DNA of 64,000 bases from Burkholderiales bacterium (GCA_025354165.1 JANXNI010000045.1:62001-126000), one strand, 5' to 3'. Shown: positions 25,091 through 34,260, counted from the stretch's first letter. Numbers and translations are program-made. The notes: generated by a model from the sequence alone, not told the origin.

Positions 25091-26632
25091 ATGTCGCAAA
25101 GCCCAAATGATCTCGGCGCACCCTTCTCCACTGTGGGCGTGATCGGCGCTGGCACCATGGGCGCGGGTATCGCGCAGGTGGCGGCGCAGGCGGGCTGCCG
25201 CGTCAAGCTCTACGACGCACGCGACGGTGCGGCGCAGGCCGCTCTAGTGCGAACCAGCGACACACTCGGCAAACTCGCCGAAAAAGGCAAACTGTCCGCC
25301 GACGACGCCAAGGGTATTTCGGCGCGCATGAGCAGCGCCACCGACCTCGCTGACTTTCATGATTGCGATTTGATCGTTGAGGCGATCATCGAAGACATCC
25401 ACGCCAAGCAGGCGTTGTTCAAATCACTGGAGGCCATTTGCGCGCCGACCGTCGTGCTCGCGACGAACACTTCATCCATCTCGATCACTGCGATTGGCAA
25501 CGGCTTAGCGCGACCCGAAAACGTAGTGGGCATGCATTTTTTCAACCCGGCACCGGTGATGCAATTGGTTGAGGTCGTGAGTGGCCAATTGACCTCAGTC
25601 ACCGTTGCTGATCGCGTCGAAGCTTGCTGCCGTGAATGGAAAAAAACACCCGTCCGCTGCAAAAGCTCGCCCGGTTTCATCGTTAATCGCGTCGCGCGTC
25701 CATACTACGGCGAAGCGTTCCGCGTGCTTGAGTCCGGCGGCGCGGATGTACCGACGATTGATCTCGTTCTGCGCGAATCGGGTGGATTCAAATTGGGCAC
25801 GTTTGAACTGCTCGATCTGATCGGTCTCGACGTCAATCTCATGGTCACCAAAAGCGTGTGGAATGCCTACTATCAGGACAGTCGCTATCGGCCGAGTGTG
25901 ACGCAGGAGGAAATGGTCGCAGGTGGCCTGCTCGGCCGCAAATCAGGGCGTGGTTTCTACACGTATCCCGCCGAGGCGAGCGCACCGCTGGCATCGATGC
26001 TCGGCCCGGTGCCGACGACGGTGCAATACCTGCTGGAATCGGATGCACTTGATCCGCTGATCGAGCGCATCAAAGCCGCTGGCATCAAGGTGCAGGCACG
26101 CAAGGAAGACGATCCACTGGGTGCAGGCATGTTCCGCGTCGGCAATGCAACCGTGTGCCTGACCGACGGGCGCAGCGCCACGCAACTCGCGTACGAAGAA
26201 GAATTAACCAATGTCGTGACGGTCGATCTGGCGCGCGATTTCGCCACCGCAAAACGCGTCGCGATCACTCGCGGCGAAGAGACGACCACAGCTGCGCTGG
26301 CAGACGCCGTTGGTCTGTTCCGTGCACTAGGCATGGAAGTCTCCGTCATCCAGGACGTACCTGGCATGATCGTCGCGCGCACGTTGGCGATGCTCGCCAA
26401 CGAAGCCGCCGACGCGGTGCTGCAGGGCGTGTCAGATGCGGCAGGCGTCGACACTGCCATGAAATTGGGGGTCGGTCATCCCGAAGGCCCGCTGGCCACC
26501 GCTGACCGCATTGGACTTAACCTGATTAACGCGATACTGGTGAACCTTCAGGGCCACACGGGTGATGATCGCTATCGACAATCGCTTTTGTTGCAGCGGA
26601 TGGTTTGGAGTGACGGTTCGTTTACGTCGTAG
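25091..26632 (+). CDS. paaH: 3-hydroxyacyl-CoA dehydrogenase PaaH
   Basis: A 513-residue NAD-dependent enzyme with one long and one duplicated 3HCDH C-terminal region, the size of PaaH/PaaC. The Rossmann motif is VGVIGAGTMGAGIAQVAAQAG at residue 15, the catalytic region GMHFFNPAPVMQLVEVV with SSPGFIVNRVARPYYGEA, and the second C-terminal unit VSVIQDVPGMIVARTLAMLANEAADAV. In the pathway it oxidises 3-hydroxyadipyl-CoA to 3-oxoadipyl-CoA. paaI follows 95 nt downstream. Confidence 0.93.
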   Translation: MSQSPNDLGAPFSTVGVIGAGTMGAGIAQVAAQAGCRVKLYDARDGAAQAALVRTSDTLGKLAEKGKLSADDAKGISARMSSATDLADFHDCDLIVEAIIEDIHAKQALFKSLEAICAPTVVLATNTSSISITAIGNGLARPENVVGMHFFNPAPVMQLVEVVSGQLTSVTVADRVEACCREWKKTPVRCKSSPGFIVNRVARPYYGEAFRVLESGGADVPTIDLVLRESGGFKLGTFELLDLIGLDVNLMVTKSVWNAYYQDSRYRPSVTQEEMVAGGLLGRKSGRGFYTYPAEASAPLASMLGPVPTTVQYLLESDALDPLIERIKAAGIKVQARKEDDPLGAGMFRVGNATVCLTDGRSATQLAYEEELTNVVTVDLARDFATAKRVAITRGEETTTAALADAVGLFRALGMEVSVIQDVPGMIVARTLAMLANEAADAVLQGVSDAAGVDTAMKLGVGHPEGPLATADRIGLNLINAILVNLQGHTGDDRYRQSLLLQRMVWSDGSFTS

Positions 26633-26703
26633 GGCGCGCATCAAAATGCGCACTGTCACGCTATACGCAACCCTCATGGATCTGCCGCCTCGGTGCGCGC
26701 CCT
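26631..26703. repeat. Inverted repeat between paaH and paaI
   Basis: AGGGCGCGC (26631-26639) and GCGCGCCCT (26695-26703) are perfect 9-nt inverted arms enclosing about 55 nt, with an inner ATGCGCA. It starts two bases before the end of the paaH stop codon. Related words occur between paaB and paaC. It may limit transcription between the two genes. Confidence 0.5.
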
Positions 26704-26727
26704 GGCACACACACTACGGAGCCTGAG

Positions 26728-27168
26728 TTGAACGCACCCACCCCACAACAAGTAGCCGACGCGATGCACGCCCGCGACCACGCGGCGCGTGCGCTAAACA
26801 TTCAAATTGTTGCTGTTAATCTGGGCAGCGCCACGGTGTCGATGGTGGTGCGGCAAGACATGGTCAATGGCCACGACATTTGCCACGGCGGCTACATGGC
26901 GCTGCTCTGCGATACCGCGTTTGCCTACGCCTGCAATAGCTACAACCTGAACGCCGTCGCCAGCGGATTCTCGATAGAAATCCTGGCGCCCGCGAAGCTC
27001 GGCGACACGCTGGTTGCCGTTGGTGTCGAGCAAGCGCAACGCGGGCGGCAAGGCGTATATGACATCAAACTTACCAATCAGAACGGCGACATCATCGCCC
27101 TGTTCCGTGGCAAAAGTGCGCGGATTGCGGGGGAAGTGATCTCGACGACTTCGCAACTTACCGCTTAG
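26728..27168 (+). CDS. paaI: Phenylacetyl-CoA thioesterase PaaI
   Basis: A 146-residue hotdog-fold thioesterase. GHDICHGGYMALLCDTAFAYACNSYN contains the conserved HGG and catalytic Asp region of PaaI, and the family ending DIIALFRGKSARI is present. It is thought to release CoA from stalled intermediates. The start is TTG at 26728 with GGAG upstream; an in-frame ATG 12 codons later is the alternative. It lies 33 nt before paaK. Confidence 0.93.
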   Translation: MNAPTPQQVADAMHARDHAARALNIQIVAVNLGSATVSMVVRQDMVNGHDICHGGYMALLCDTAFAYACNSYNLNAVASGFSIEILAPAKLGDTLVAVGVEQAQRGRQGVYDIKLTNQNGDIIALFRGKSARIAGEVISTTSQLTA

Positions 27169-27201
27169 TGCGGACATTGCCCGCCCCACCTGTCGAAGCT
27201 C

Positions 27202-28512
27202 ATGCCAACCAAATCGCCAACGCCCCTCCACTCCGTCGAAACCGCCTCCCGCGATGAAATCGCCGCCTTGCAGCTCACCCGCATGCAGCGGAGCCTGCGC
27301 CACGCCTACGACAACGTCCCACACTACCGCAAAAGTTTCGACGCCAAAGGCGTGCACCCGGACGACTTAAAGCAGCTCAGCGATCTCGCCAAATTCCCCT
27401 TCACCGTAAAAAGCGACCTCCGCGATAACTACCCGTTCGGCATGTTCGCCGTGCCGCGTCAGCAGGTCTCGCGCATTCACGCCTCCAGTGGCACTACTGG
27501 CAAACCCACCGTCGTCGGCTACACCAAGCAGGACATCGACAACTGGGCCGACCTCATGGCGCGCAGCATTCGCGCGGGCGGTGGTTGCGCTGGCGACATC
27601 GTGCATGTTGCTTACGGCTACGGCCTGTTCACTGGTGGACTCGGCGCACATTACGGCGTTGAACGCTTGGGCTGCACGGTCATCCCCATGAGCGGTGGCC
27701 AGAGCGAAAAACAGGTGCAACTGATCACAGATTTCAAACCTGACATCATCATGGTCACGCCGAGCTATTGCCTCGCGCTGGCCGAAGAATTCGAGCGTCA
27801 GGGCCTCGATCCTGCCGCGTCCTCACTCGCCATCGGCATCTTCGGCGCAGAACCGTGGACCAACGCGATGCGCGTCGATATCGAGCGACGTATGGGCATT
27901 GACGCGGTCGATATTTATGGATTGTCTGAGGTCATGGGCCCCGGCGTCGCGAGCGAATGCATCGAGAGCAAAGACGGCCCGGTGATCTGGGAAGACCACT
28001 TCTACCCCGAAATCATCGACCCCGTTTCGGGCGAAGTGTTGCCAGACGGCAGCGAAGGCGAACTCGTGTTCACCAGCCTCAGCAAAGAGGCAATGCCCGT
28101 CATCCGTTACCGCACGAGAGACCTCACCAAACTCTTGCCGCCCACCTCGCGCAGCATGCGCCGAATGGCCAAAATCACGGGCCGCTCCGACGACATGATG
28201 ATCATTCGCGGCGTCAACGTCTTTCCCACGCAGATTGAAGAACTGATCCTGCGTCAACCCGATCTCGCGCCGCATTACGTTTGCGTCATCACGCGGCCCG
28301 AGCATCTCGACGAGTTGGCCGTGCGCGTGGAAATGTCGCTGCGCTTTGTGCGTGCGGGGGCGGATGCGCATGCCGCCGTTGCGCGACAACTCACTGCGGA
28401 TATCAAGAATTTGATTGGGGTTTCGGCGAATGTCGAGCTGTCGCTACCGGGGTCGGTTGAACGGAGTTTGGGGAAGGCTAAGCGGGTGATTGATAAGCGA
28501 GCGACGGCCTAA
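27202..28512 (+). CDS. paaK: Phenylacetate-CoA ligase
   Basis: A 436-residue AMP-forming ligase that activates phenylacetate to phenylacetyl-CoA, the entry step. Motifs are HASSGTTGKPTVVGYTKQDI (P-loop), DIYGLSEVMGPGVA, and KITGRSDDMMIIRGVNVFPTQIE near the C-terminus. The length and N-terminal LQLTRMQRSLRHAYDNVPHYRKSFD match PaaK. It is the last of the plus-strand paa genes here; paaJ and paaZ do not follow. Confidence 0.96.
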   Translation: MPTKSPTPLHSVETASRDEIAALQLTRMQRSLRHAYDNVPHYRKSFDAKGVHPDDLKQLSDLAKFPFTVKSDLRDNYPFGMFAVPRQQVSRIHASSGTTGKPTVVGYTKQDIDNWADLMARSIRAGGGCAGDIVHVAYGYGLFTGGLGAHYGVERLGCTVIPMSGGQSEKQVQLITDFKPDIIMVTPSYCLALAEEFERQGLDPAASSLAIGIFGAEPWTNAMRVDIERRMGIDAVDIYGLSEVMGPGVASECIESKDGPVIWEDHFYPEIIDPVSGEVLPDGSEGELVFTSLSKEAMPVIRYRTRDLTKLLPPTSRSMRRMAKITGRSDDMMIIRGVNVFPTQIEELILRQPDLAPHYVCVITRPEHLDELAVRVEMSLRFVRAGADAHAAVARQLTADIKNLIGVSANVELSLPGSVERSLGKAKRVIDKRATA

Positions 28513-28585
28513 AGCACAGGAATTATTTTCCTGATTGCGGCACGATACCTACCTACGACAATATCTTTATCGATTAAGGAACTGC

Positions 28586-29044
28586 ATGAATATTGACCTT
28601 TCCGCGGCTCTTCCACATCTCGCGCCGTTAGCCGTAGCTTGGGCCGAACAACACGCTTCTAAAATTTCTTTACATGGCCATCCGCTCACGGATCATCAGA
28701 TAGGCCTCGCGCGAAAAGTTGGTGTCGCAAACCCCGAAAAAAATCGTCTTGCTTATGTACATCAACTGCCGCTACCGGAAGATCCACAACTGAGCCAAGC
28801 GGCTGTTCAAATTGGAATGCTGGGTCCAAGTATGATCGGTCTGGCTCTCGGCTACAGCATCTACATCTGCAATGGTCACGAATCCGACAGGCTGCTAAGG
28901 CATGAATGCCGCCACACCTATCAGTTTGAAAAGGCGGGTTCAATAGCGGCCTACCTGCCAGGGTACCTTGAACAAGTTTTGCGGTTTGGCTACTGGAATG
29001 CGCCGTACGAAATCGACGCGCGAAATCACGAAGTCGATGCCTAG
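28586..29044 (+). CDS. Small putative zinc metallopeptidase (HECRH motif)
   Basis: A 152-residue protein of unrecognised family. It carries HECRHTYQFEKAG near residue 105, an HExxH zinc motif with the HxxQ extension, followed about 30 residues later by YEIDARNHE with an acidic residue that could be the third ligand. A hydrophobic stretch (MIGLALGYSIYIC) precedes the motif. There is no signal peptide. The start at 28586 has AAGGA at a good distance. It resembles short stand-alone gluzincin-like domains, but activity is unproven. Confidence 0.65.
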   Translation: MNIDLSAALPHLAPLAVAWAEQHASKISLHGHPLTDHQIGLARKVGVANPEKNRLAYVHQLPLPEDPQLSQAAVQIGMLGPSMIGLALGYSIYICNGHESDRLLRHECRHTYQFEKAGSIAAYLPGYLEQVLRFGYWNAPYEIDARNHEVDA

Positions 29045-29063
29045 CCAGTAGGGTCGAACGCTT

Positions 29064-29137
29064 GCGGTTCCACTTCGTGAACGTTCGCGACGTGTCGCGC
29101 AAACAATGCCGTCGGCGTTACCGCGAGGTGGAACCGC
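29064..29137. repeat. Inverted repeat after the metallopeptidase gene
   Basis: GCGGTTCCAC (29064-29073) and GTGGAACCGC (29128-29137) are perfect 10-nt inverted arms, extending with one mismatch to 14 nt, enclosing about 54 nt. A related GTTCCGCCTCGCC word recurs in the hairpin at 30052-30071. It is 20 nt after a stop codon, so a 3'-end structure is likely. Confidence 0.5.
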
Positions 29138-29243
29138 TTTGCGTTCCTCCCTGCATCGTCTACTCTTCTACAGATCACGAACCGCAGACCCTCGGCGAGT
29201 CTTAAATTTTGCCGCGTACCTTCGTACTTTCAGGAGTTCAGCC

Positions 29244-30050
29244 ATGCCCGCCGCAACCCCCTCCCGCCCTATCGCCCTCATCACTGGCGCGTCCTCCGGC
29301 ATTGGCGAGGCGCTGACGCACAATTTCGCGGACTACGGGCACGATCTGGTTTTGGTGGCTCGCAGCGAGGACAAGCTGAAAACGCTGGCCGCTGCGATTG
29401 AGGCGGAGCACGGCGTCAAGGTGCTGGTGCTGCCTGCCGACTTGTCCGTACCCGGTGCGGCAGAAACGCTGACCGCAACGCTCAAGCGCCGTCGCAAAGT
29501 ACCGGACGTACTCGTGAATTGCGCCGGTGTGCTGGAGCAAAAACATTTTGTGAAGATGAAGCCTGCGGGTCATCAGGCGATCATCGATTTGAATATCTCG
29601 GCGTTGACTGCGATGCTGGCGCAGTTGCTGCCGCTGATGGTGGCGCGCGGCTCGGGGCGCGTGCTGAACGTGGCGTCTATCGCGGCGTTTCAGCCAATCC
29701 CGTTGCTCGCCACCTATGCCGCGAGCAAGGCGTATGTGCTGTCGCTGACCGAGTCGCTGTCGGAAGAACTGAAGGGCACCGGCGTGACCATCACGGCGCT
29801 CTGCCCCGGCATTACCGCAACCAACATGTTGAACGTCGCGACGGACGCAAACGGGCAACTGGCGAACCTGCCCGATTTTTTAATCGGCAATGTCGACGAC
29901 GTAGCGCAGGATGGCTTCGATGCATGTATGCGCGGTGACGTGATCTGCGTTCCGGGCGTGATCAACCGCGCAGCGATGCTGGCTTCGCGCAGTACGCCGA
30001 AATGGTTGCTGCGGCGTGTGGGGGGTTATTTGGCTCGGAAGGCGACGTAA
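29244..30050 (+). CDS. Short-chain dehydrogenase/reductase
   Basis: A 268-residue classical SDR. It has the cofactor motif ALITGASSGIGEALTHNFA, NCAGVLE, the catalytic Ser region RVLNVASIAAFQPIPLLATYAASKAYVLS with Y-x-x-x-K, and LCPGITATNM. An Arg near the first strand end (VARSED) suggests NADP(H). The substrate cannot be read from the sequence. The start at 29244 follows AGGAG; the upstream open frame lacks a site. It converges with the CobW-like gene. Confidence 0.9.
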   Translation: MPAATPSRPIALITGASSGIGEALTHNFADYGHDLVLVARSEDKLKTLAAAIEAEHGVKVLVLPADLSVPGAAETLTATLKRRRKVPDVLVNCAGVLEQKHFVKMKPAGHQAIIDLNISALTAMLAQLLPLMVARGSGRVLNVASIAAFQPIPLLATYAASKAYVLSLTESLSEELKGTGVTITALCPGITATNMLNVATDANGQLANLPDFLIGNVDDVAQDGFDACMRGDVICVPGVINRAAMLASRSTPKWLLRRVGGYLARKAT

Positions 30051-30051
30051 C

Positions 30052-30071
30052 GCGGAACGCCGCAGTTCCGC
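30052..30071. terminator. Hairpin between convergent SDR and CobW-like genes
   Basis: GCGGAAC-GCCGCA-GTTCCGC is a perfect 7-bp stem with a 6-nt loop, one nt after the SDR stop and 8 nt from the stop of the convergent gene. There is no T-run on either side, so it probably marks both 3' ends without being a classical terminator. Confidence 0.5.
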
Positions 30072-30079
30072 CTCGCCAC

Positions 30080-31174
30080 TTAAACCACCGACCCCTGCGC
30101 ATAAGCCTTCACGTCATCCGGCGTTTCGTCCGACGCGTAGCAATCCTCAAAAAGCTCGCGGAACAAGGCTTCCGGCAATTTGCGACCGATGAAGACGACG
30201 GTGCTTTCGCGCTTGGCATCGTCGGGCCATTCGCTCGCAAAGTCAAAACCCGCCATCATGTGTACGCCCTGAAACACCACACGGCGCGGTTCGCCTTTGA
30301 TGTTCAGAATACCTTTGTAGCGCAGCATTTGCTCGCCGTACAAATTGATGAGCGAACCGATGTAGCGATCCACTTTGCGCACGTCGAGCGGCTTGTCGGT
30401 CTTGATGTAGAAGCTCGCGACTTCGTCGTGATGTTCGTGATCGGAGTTGGTCAAAAAGTCCGGTTGGATGTCCAAAATCGCGTTCAGGTTGAAGCCGCGA
30501 ATGTCGATCAGTTCTTTGATGGGCGTTACGCCGAAATTAACCTTGGTGATCGGTGCGCGCACGTTCAATTTGCGCAGACGCTCCATGAGTTTTAGCGTTT
30601 CTTCTTCGCTAGTGACGTCGGTTTTGGACACCAGCAAACGATCCGCAAACGCGACCTGTTGTTGCGCCTCGGTGAAATCCTTGAGCTGTGTCATGCCATG
30701 CTTCGCGTCGACCACGGTGATGACGGCGTCAAGCAGATAACGCTCGTTCACCTTTTCGTCGGCGAAGAACGTTTGCGCTACCGGCGCGGGATCTGCCATG
30801 CCGGTCGTCTCGATCACGACGCGGGTGAAATTGAATTCTCCTTTGGCGCGACGCTTGTAAAGATTGTTCAGAATGCGGATCAGATCGCCGCGCACGGTGC
30901 AGCAGATGCAGCCGTTGTTCATCTCAACGATCTGCTCTTTTGAGTCAGCGAGGATTTCGTTATCCACGCCCTCTTCGCCAAACTCATTCTCGATCACCGC
31001 GATTTTTTCGCCGTGGTTCTCTTTGAGAATGCGGTTGAGCAATGTCGTCTTGCCCGCACCTAAAAATCCAGTGAGGATGGTGACGGGGATCGGCCCAACG
31101 TTCGCGATGGGCGCGGCCCAGGATTGCGCTTCTTTTTCGGCCGATTTTTTGGCGGCGGCTGCTTTGGTAGACAT
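30080..31174 (-). CDS. CobW/COG0523-family GTP-dependent metal chaperone
   Basis: A 364-residue G3E GTPase. Walker A is TGFLGAGKTTLLNRIL; the metal-binding motif GCICC lies in MNNGCICCTVRGDLIRI; ETTGMADP and LLVSKTDVTSEEE supply the other nucleotide contacts. A CobW C-terminal domain begins near residue 245 after a short His-rich HEHHDE. Family members deliver zinc, cobalt or iron to client proteins. No Zur box or cobalamin gene is adjacent, so the metal is open. It is divergent to nnr, the two starts lying only 5 nt apart. Confidence 0.88.
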   Translation of the reverse strand: MSTKAAAAKKSAEKEAQSWAAPIANVGPIPVTILTGFLGAGKTTLLNRILKENHGEKIAVIENEFGEEGVDNEILADSKEQIVEMNNGCICCTVRGDLIRILNNLYKRRAKGEFNFTRVVIETTGMADPAPVAQTFFADEKVNERYLLDAVITVVDAKHGMTQLKDFTEAQQQVAFADRLLVSKTDVTSEEETLKLMERLRKLNVRAPITKVNFGVTPIKELIDIRGFNLNAILDIQPDFLTNSDHEHHDEVASFYIKTDKPLDVRKVDRYIGSLINLYGEQMLRYKGILNIKGEPRRVVFQGVHMMAGFDFASEWPDDAKRESTVVFIGRKLPEALFRELFEDCYASDETPDDVKAYAQGSVV

Positions 31175-31179
31175 AGTGC

Positions 31180-32817
31180 TTGTATCCTTCGAATTCCTGC
31201 AATTTTAGGGCGTTCGCCTTGAGTTCAACCACGTCGCCCTTGCCACCGTGCGCACAGCCTGTTTTATCGACTGCGCAGGGGCGCACGCTTGAGGCCAAAT
31301 ATCACGACGTGGACCTGATGCGGCGGGCCGGAAAGGCGGCAGCGGAGTTTTTGATAGCGCGCACGACGCCGCAGTCGAAGATTGTGCTATTTGCCGGACC
31401 GGGGAACAATGGCGGGGATGCGCTGGCTTGTGCGGCGGAGTTGGCGCAGGCGGGGTATGCGCCTACCGTTGTTGTGCTCGCAAACGTTGCGAAATACGCT
31501 GAAGACGCTGCACGAGCCTGGAGTCGCCTGCAAGAGCTGGGTCTGGTCCCGACTGCCCTCGCGGGAGAGGGTTGGGGTGAGGGGGACTGTGGCTCGAAGA
31601 GCAACCGTTACTCCGAGGGTCACCCTACCCCTCACCCTAACCCTCTCCCGCAGGGGGAGAGGGGGCAGATTGTTGTGCTGCGCCGGATTCCTGTTTCGTT
31701 GACCGTTGATTGGATCGTCGACGGACTCTTTGGAATTGGCCTGAAACGACCACTGGATGCGGGATACAGCGATGCTGTGCAGGCGATAGCAGTGGCGCGC
31801 GAGGCGGGCGCGAAGGTTCTGGCGCTTGATGTGCCAAGCGGTATCAACGCCGACACCGGGGCGCTCATTGGCGACGCGGTGGTCGCCGCCGACTACACGT
31901 TGACTTTTCTCGCGCTCAAACCCGGCCTGCTCACAGGTCCTGCGCTGGACTACGTCGGCGAGCTACATTGCGGGATGTTGGGCGTTGCGCCAATCAATGA
32001 ATCAACGGTTCACGCGCTTGATCACATCTACATCAACGCCATCCGCCACCCTCAGGCAAGCAACGCCCACAAAGGCACCAACGGCACCTGCGTGATTGTT
32101 GGTGGCGCGGCGGGCATGTTGGGTGCCGCCCTCCTCGCCAGTCGCGCGGCGATGCGCTCTGGGGCCGGCAAAGTGAAGGTCGGCTGGCTTGCCGATCCTG
32201 CGCCACAGGTTGATCCACTGATGCCTGAGGTGATGATGGGTACGGCAACGCTTTTGCTGGCGAGCGAGTTCGGCGCGCTGGTCGTGGGCTGTGGGCTCGG
32301 CGTCTCAGGTGCTGCGGTTCGAGCGCTGAAGCTCACGTTGAAGCGCGAAGCGCCGTTGGTTGTGGATGCAGACGCGCTCAATTTGATCGCACAATCGGCC
32401 GAACTAGCCACGCTAATGCAACGTCGCACGGCCTCCACCATCATCACACCACATCCCGCGGAAGCTGCGCGGCTGTTGGGCTGTAGCACAGCTAATGTAC
32501 AAAGCGATCGTCTGCGCGCTGCGCGCGATCTGGCGAAGGGATATCACTGCATCGCGGTGGTAAAGGGCGCGGGCACGGTCGTTTGCGATGGGCAGGAAAC
32601 GACCATCAATCGCACTGGCAATCCGTTACTTGCGACGGCCGGTACAGGCGATGTACTTGCCGGGATGATTGGGGCTTTGTTGGCGCAGGGCTACGACGCA
32701 GCCACCGCTGCTCGCCTCGGTGTGTGTATGCACGGCGCGGCGGCTGACGCGCTTGCACGGCGAGGAATTCGGCGCGCAGTCGCCAGCGACGTGATTGGCG
32801 AATTGGCCAGCCTGTAG
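31180..32817 (+). CDS. nnr: Bifunctional NAD(P)HX epimerase/dehydratase with an inserted repeat
   Basis: About 545 residues. The N-terminal YjeF epimerase part (about 30-275) shows KIVLFAGPGNNGGDALACAAEL and LDVPSGINADTG. The C-terminal ADP-dependent dehydratase part (about 285-545) shows KGTNGTCVIVGGAAGMLGAALLASRAA and GNPLLATAGTGDVLAGMIGALLAQG. Together they repair hydrated NADH and NADPH. Codons about 126-165 come from an inverted pair of a genomic repeat (31556-31664) that keeps the frame open and adds some 38 residues between LQELG and VDWIVDGLFGIGLKRPLD. The true start may be TTG at 31219. Confidence 0.88.
   Translation: MYPSNSCNFRAFALSSTTSPLPPCAQPVLSTAQGRTLEAKYHDVDLMRRAGKAAAEFLIARTTPQSKIVLFAGPGNNGGDALACAAELAQAGYAPTVVVLANVAKYAEDAARAWSRLQELGLVPTALAGEGWGEGDCGSKSNRYSEGHPTPHPNPLPQGERGQIVVLRRIPVSLTVDWIVDGLFGIGLKRPLDAGYSDAVQAIAVAREAGAKVLALDVPSGINADTGALIGDAVVAADYTLTFLALKPGLLTGPALDYVGELHCGMLGVAPINESTVHALDHIYINAIRHPQASNAHKGTNGTCVIVGGAAGMLGAALLASRAAMRSGAGKVKVGWLADPAPQVDPLMPEVMMGTATLLLASEFGALVVGCGLGVSGAAVRALKLTLKREAPLVVDADALNLIAQSAELATLMQRRTASTIITPHPAEAARLLGCSTANVQSDRLRAARDLAKGYHCIAVVKGAGTVVCDGQETTINRTGNPLLATAGTGDVLAGMIGALLAQGYDAATAARLGVCMHGAAADALARRGIRRAVASDVIGELASL
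31556..31664. repeat. Inverted pair of the GGGAGAGGGTTAGGG repeat inside nnr
   Basis: The left unit reads GCGGGAGAGGGTTGGGGTGA, the right unit is its reverse, CCCCTCACCCTAACCCTCTC then CCGCAGGGGGAGAGGG. About 45 nt separate them. The whole block is within the coding frame of nnr without a stop or frameshift. Confidence 0.8.
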
Positions 32818-32868
32818 CGAATCGGGAGAGCGGGCAGTGCCCACTCTGCGCTGAATCGCCCGCCAACG

Positions 32869-33843
32869 TTACGGAACGAGAATCACCCCGCCCACCGTCT
32901 TACGCGCTTCAAGGTCGCGGTGCGCCTGCGCGGCGTCTGCGAGCGAATAGGTCTGACGAGCGGCCAAATTAATCTTGCCGTCCTTCATCATGGTGAAGAC
33001 GTTGTTCGCCATCTCTTCCATCGTGGCGCGGTTGCTGGTGTAGGCCATGAGCGTTTGCCGCGTGACGTAGAGCGAGCCTTTGCCGGCTAGGATGCCGAGG
33101 TCAACGCCGGTGACCGGGCCCGACGAATTGCCAAAGCTCACCATGAGGCCCAGTGGTTGCAGGCAGTCGAGCGATGCAGGCCAGGTGTCTTTGCCAACGC
33201 TGTCGTACACCACGGGAACTTTTTTGCCGCCCGTGATTTCTTTCAGGCGTTCGACGAAATTTTCGGTGTTGTAGTTGATGACATGTGCGCAGCCATGATC
33301 CATCGCGAGCTTGCCCTTCTCTGCGCTGCCGACCGTGCCAATCATCGTCACGCCCAGCGCCTTCGCCCATTGGCACGCAATCAGCCCCACGCCGCCAGCT
33401 GCCGCGTGAAACAAAATCGTGTCGCCCGCCTTGCATTTGAACGTTCGGTTGAGCAGATATTCAACTGTCATCGCGCGCAAAAAACCCGCCGCAATGTGTT
33501 GCTCGCTGATGTACTGCGGCAACTTGACGAGCACACTAGCGGCGATGTTGCGCTCGGTCGAATAACTGCCGAGCGGGCCGTCACAATAGACGACGCGGTC
33601 GCCCGGTTTCACCGCCGTCACGCCCTCGCCAACGGCCTCAACCAGTCCCGCACCTTCTTTGCCGATACCGGACGGCAGCGGCATTTTGTAGAGCCCGCTG
33701 CGGTGATAGGTGTCGATAAAGTTAACGCCGATGGCGCTGTGACGCACTCGCGCCTCACCTGGCCCCGGCGGCGACAGCTCAACCGATTCAAGTTTCAGGA
33801 CTTCTGGGCCACCGTTTTCGTGGAAGCGAATTTGTTGGGTCAT
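32869..33843 (-). CDS. qor: Quinone oxidoreductase (zeta-crystallin-like MDR)
   Basis: A 324-residue zinc-free medium-chain reductase. The N-terminal region GPEVLKLESVELSPPGPGEARVRHSAIGVNFIDTYHRSGLY and the cofactor motif HAAAGGVGLIACQWAKALG are those of NADPH:quinone reductases of the Qor type. It ends DLEARKTVGGVILVP, again typical. It probably carries out one-electron reduction of quinones or reduction of other activated carbonyls. It converges with nnr; a GCGGGCAGTGCCC hairpin (near 32831) lies between the stops. Confidence 0.9.
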   Translation of the reverse strand: MTQQIRFHENGGPEVLKLESVELSPPGPGEARVRHSAIGVNFIDTYHRSGLYKMPLPSGIGKEGAGLVEAVGEGVTAVKPGDRVVYCDGPLGSYSTERNIAASVLVKLPQYISEQHIAAGFLRAMTVEYLLNRTFKCKAGDTILFHAAAGGVGLIACQWAKALGVTMIGTVGSAEKGKLAMDHGCAHVINYNTENFVERLKEITGGKKVPVVYDSVGKDTWPASLDCLQPLGLMVSFGNSSGPVTGVDLGILAGKGSLYVTRQTLMAYTSNRATMEEMANNVFTMMKDGKINLAARQTYSLADAAQAHRDLEARKTVGGVILVP

Positions 33844-33879
33844 GATGAAGACTGCCGCGAGTAAAACACCCGGCGATTG

Positions 33880-34260
33880 TTACACGGTTGCCACGGTCCG
33901 GTAGAGCACGATTCCGATCGCGGTTAACGCTAGCGATGCCACGAGGTGTAGCGCCGCGAGCCCAACACCACGTAAAAGCTCACCGTCCAGCAACAACGTC
34001 GTCACCTCGGCGCTGAACGATGAAAACGTCGTCAAGCCACCGAGAAATCCCGTAACGCAAAACAGTCGCCACAGCGGCGGCAAATCGGGCTTGGCCGACA
34101 AATGCGCAATTGCGAAACCTACCAGCAGCCCGCCAATGGCGTTTGCGGCAAACGTGCCCCACGGTATCCATGTACGGCTATTCATGGCCATCGCCAAGCC
34201 GTAGCGAGCCCAGGCACCGAGCGCCGCGCCGACTGCGATGGCGGCGAGCGTCGCAACCAT
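33880..34260 (-). CDS. crcB: Fluoride channel CrcB/Fluc
   Basis: A 126-residue membrane protein with four hydrophobic segments. Family motifs are GAALGAWARYGLA, the WGTFAANAIGGLLVGF segment with the conserved Asn, and GFLGGLTTFSSFSAE. It exports fluoride as a dual-topology dimer. Its start overlaps the stop of the cupin dioxygenase gene (TGATG at 34258-34262), so it is translated from the same message; no fluoride riboswitch was seen in front. Longer frames to 34323 would overlap that gene. Confidence 0.92.
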   Translation of the reverse strand: MVATLAAIAVGAALGAWARYGLAMAMNSRTWIPWGTFAANAIGGLLVGFAIAHLSAKPDLPPLWRLFCVTGFLGGLTTFSSFSAEVTTLLLDGELLRGVGLAALHLVASLALTAIGIVLYRTVATV

